This document shows positions 6,166 through 7,698 of a DNA stretch of 7,698 nt, one piece after another. The notes beneath the pieces were generated by a model. It saw nothing but the letters and a program-made list of their open reading frames with translations. It was not told the origin of the DNA and did no database searches. This DNA is from an uncultured Opitutia bacterium (lineage in GTDB: Bacteria; Verrucomicrobiota; Verrucomicrobiae; Opitutales; UBA953). The position numbers were made by a program, and so were the translations under genes. The stretch spans positions 1 through 7,698 of the forward strand of contig CAIOLH010000037.1 of NCBI GenBank assembly GCA_903859115.1. The letters are read 5' to 3'. Position 1 is the first letter of the stretch. Each line of letters starts with the position of its first letter.

Positions 6166-7182
6166 TTAGGGCTTAAAGGTCGGATCTACGTGCTGCACGA
6201 TTAATTGACGAATTTCTGCAACGCTCAACCACTCATGGTTGGTACCTGAATTATAAACAAAACCCTGAGCCACTAATTTAGCTCCGGTCTGCGCACAATA
6301 CTCCTCAGTGGTATAACGATGACCCTGGGGAAGAATGGCGTAATAAGTTCCGAGATCGACAGTCGTAAATGAGTCAGAAGCTGTAATCATTTCTTCGTGG
6401 ATTTTTTCGCCTGGGCGAATGCCGACAATTTGTTGGCGAGCCTTGGGTGCCACGGCTTCAGCTACATCGGTGATTCGATAGGAAGGAATTTTAGGGATGA
6501 AAATTTCGCCACCCTTTGCGCTACGCAAGGCGTGTAAAACCATTTCCACGCCAGCTTCTAAAGAAATATTAAAACGAGTCATGGTTGCATCGGTAATCGG
6601 CAGAACTCCTTCATTCTTCTTTTTAAGGAAAAATGGGATAACTGATCCGCGACTGCCCATTACATTACCATAACGTACCACCGATAACTTAAGATCGCGG
6701 GCACCTTTAATATTATTTGCAGCTACAAACAGCTTGTCGGAGCAAAGCTTGGTCGCACCGTAAAGATTAATCGGAGCAGCGGCTTTGTCGGTGGATAGTG
6801 CCACCACGTTCTTAACCTGCGAATCGAGGGCGGCATTGATGACATTTTCGGCACCATGAATATTGGTTAAAATACATTCCATGGGGTTATTCTCGGCCGC
6901 AGGCACTTGCTTAAGGGCGGCAGCGTGAATGATGGTGTCGACACCTTCACAAGCGCGTGTGAGGCGTGAGCGGTCACGGACATCACCGATAAAGTAACGC
7001 ATCTGCGGATAGCGGGCACGTGGAAACTCTTGTTCCATCTCGAACTGCTTAAGTTCGTCGCGCGAGTAAACGACCAGGCGTTTAACCTCCGGATAGTTCG
7101 TCAAAATCTCTTTGACGAAGGCTTTACCGAACGAACCGGTACCGCCGGTGATTAAGATAGAGTGTGAGGGGATAGTTTTCAT
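6166..7182 (-). CDS. pseB: PseB: UDP-GlcNAc 4,6-dehydratase (inverting)
   Basis: A 338-residue soluble enzyme that removes water from UDP-GlcNAc and inverts C5, giving UDP-2-acetamido-2,6-dideoxy-L-arabino-hexos-4-ulose. Hallmarks are ITGGTGSFGK (11-20, NADP loop), YSRDELKQFEM (39-49), MRYFIGDVRD (61-70), HAAALKQVPAAENNP (86-100), STDKAAAPINLYGATK (130-145), VVRYGNVMGSRGSV (168-181), PITDATMTRF (195-204), GGEIFIPKIPS (224-234) and IRPGEKIHEEM (255-265). Catalytic D132, K133 and Y141 fall at the same numbers as in the Helicobacter PseB/FlaA1 enzyme. Full length for the family. The related FnlA/WbjB/CapE enzymes share this chemistry, but the short form and overall motif set are closest to PseB. 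ATG at 7180-7182 follows a 21-base AT-rich spacer after ugd, the largest gap in the window, without a Shine-Dalgarno sequence. It provides the first committed step for the nonulosonic acid genes that follow. Confidence 0.93.
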   Translation of the reverse strand: MKTIPSHSILITGGTGSFGKAFVKEILTNYPEVKRLVVYSRDELKQFEMEQEFPRARYPQMRYFIGDVRDRSRLTRACEGVDTIIHAAALKQVPAAENNPMECILTNIHGAENVINAALDSQVKNVVALSTDKAAAPINLYGATKLCSDKLFVAANNIKGARDLKLSVVRYGNVMGSRGSVIPFFLKKKNEGVLPITDATMTRFNISLEAGVEMVLHALRSAKGGEIFIPKIPSYRITDVAEAVAPKARQQIVGIRPGEKIHEEMITASDSFTTVDLGTYYAILPQGHRYTTEEYCAQTGAKLVAQGFVYNSGTNHEWLSVAEIRQLIVQHVDPTFKP

Positions 7183-7203
7183 ATTTTTGTTTAGGTTAAA
7201 AAA

Positions 7204-7698
7204 TTATTTGCCGACGACCCAGAGGTTTAAACCTGCAGCGCGGATGGCGGCGTGATTCGTACAGTTTCTTGCATCAAACACCCACGCTGAGTTTTTCATT
7301 TGCGAAGCAACACTTGACCAATCCATGGTCTTGAATTGGTCCCACTCGGTTAAAACAATAGCCGCGTCCGCACCGACGCAGGCCTCGGGTGCTGAACTGG
7401 CCGATTTTAACTGGGCATGATGCGCCGAGACGTGAGCAAGATCGGCCGTAATTTGTTGAGCTGTAACCTTGGGATCAAAAACGATCACATCGGCGCCTGC
7501 CTTAAGCAGGTACTCACATACCGAAATAGCTGGTGCTTCGCGGGTATCGTTGGTGTCTTTCTTAAAGGCAAAACCGAGTACGGCGATTCTCTTCCCTTTA
7601 ACCGAACCGCCTAATTTTTTGACAACTAATTGGGCTATGCGTTTTTTCTGCCAATCATTCATCACTAAAACCTGCTCCCAGTAGGCAGCTACTTCGGG
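7204..7698 (-). CDS. ugd: UDP-glucose 6-dehydrogenase, C-terminal part (cut by window edge)
   Basis: The reading frame is open to the right edge, leaving 164 C-terminal residues. It starts in the window with PEVAAYWEQVLVMNDWQKKR, the helix that in UGDH follows the catalytic-Cys segment, so the Cys should lie about 20 codons outside the window. A GTG at 7663-7665 and ATG at 7660-7662 sit inside this conserved helix and are not starts. The NAD-type C-terminal domain then shows GKRIAVLGFAFKKDTNDTRE (part), whose Arg reaches the UDP-glucose in the partner subunit, VFDPKV, AAIVLTEWDQFKTMDW and VFDARNC. The enzyme oxidises UDP-glucose to UDP-glucuronate with two NAD. The KKDTxDTRE and TEWDxFKxxDW forms resemble the animal/plant-like UGDH branch found in several bacterial phyla. 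It would supply glucuronate, or a precursor of other uronic or pentose sugars, for the same polysaccharide. TAA at 7204-7206. Confidence 0.93.
   Translation of the reverse strand, partial: PEVAAYWEQVLVMNDWQKKRIAQLVVKKLGGSVKGKRIAVLGFAFKKDTNDTREAPAISVCEYLLKAGADVIVFDPKVTAQQITADLAHVSAHHAQLKSASSAPEACVGADAAIVLTEWDQFKTMDWSSVASQMKNSAWVFDARNCTNHAAIRAAGLNLWVVGK

Noticed and set aside
7183..7203. Possible promoter in the ugd-pseB spacer
   Set aside because: Only 21 AT-rich bases, too short for a -35/-10 pair plus leader, and no clear boxes; best read as an operon-internal spacer.
7417..7684. Two overlapping plus-strand open frames opposite ugd
   Set aside because: Both are opposite the conserved NAD-domain coding sequence and overlap each other; no support.

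Overview
The window is a stretch of one densely packed, single-strand (minus) operon for a bacterial surface polysaccharide. Eight genes run right to left with gaps of only 0 to 21 bases. There are no RNA genes, mobile elements, CRISPR arrays, visible terminators or gene-free stretches. The base composition is moderately AT-rich, and none of the internal starts has a convincing Shine-Dalgarno sequence. The envelope sugar chemistry points to a Gram-negative-type bacterium. A UDP-glucose dehydrogenase that resembles the animal/plant branch, together with SD-less starts, would suit a Bacteroidota- or PVC-like lineage, but that placement is weak.

In transcription order: (1) the C-terminal third of UDP-glucose dehydrogenase, cut by the right edge; (2) PseB, the inverting UDP-GlcNAc 4,6-dehydratase; (3) a small RmlD-like extended SDR; (4) a NeuB/PseI/SpsE-family nonulosonic acid synthase with a C-terminal SAF domain; (5) an unrecognised 166-residue protein, possibly NTF2/SnoaL-like; (6) PseG, the UDP-sugar hydrolase; (7) an SpsF-type cytidylyltransferase; (8) a KpsC/KpsS-like capsule glycosyltransferase with an HP motif; and (9, at the left edge) the first 90 residues of a MurJ/MviN-like flippase.

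Read together, genes 2 to 7 form a nonulosonic acid (sialic-acid-like) pathway: dehydrate UDP-GlcNAc, modify the 4-keto sugar, remove UDP, condense with PEP, and activate with CTP. Genes 8 and 9 would then add the sugar to a glycan and move the lipid-linked product across the membrane. The aminotransferase (PseC) and acetyltransferase (PseH) that define pseudaminic acid synthesis are absent from the window. A reductase-type SDR sits where PseC usually lies. The most interesting inference is that the cluster makes a 7-hydroxy, 9-deoxy nonulosonic acid, of the kind I recall being described as fusaminic acid, rather than a 5,7-diamino one. The 166-residue protein inside the pathway is a candidate for an undescribed step.
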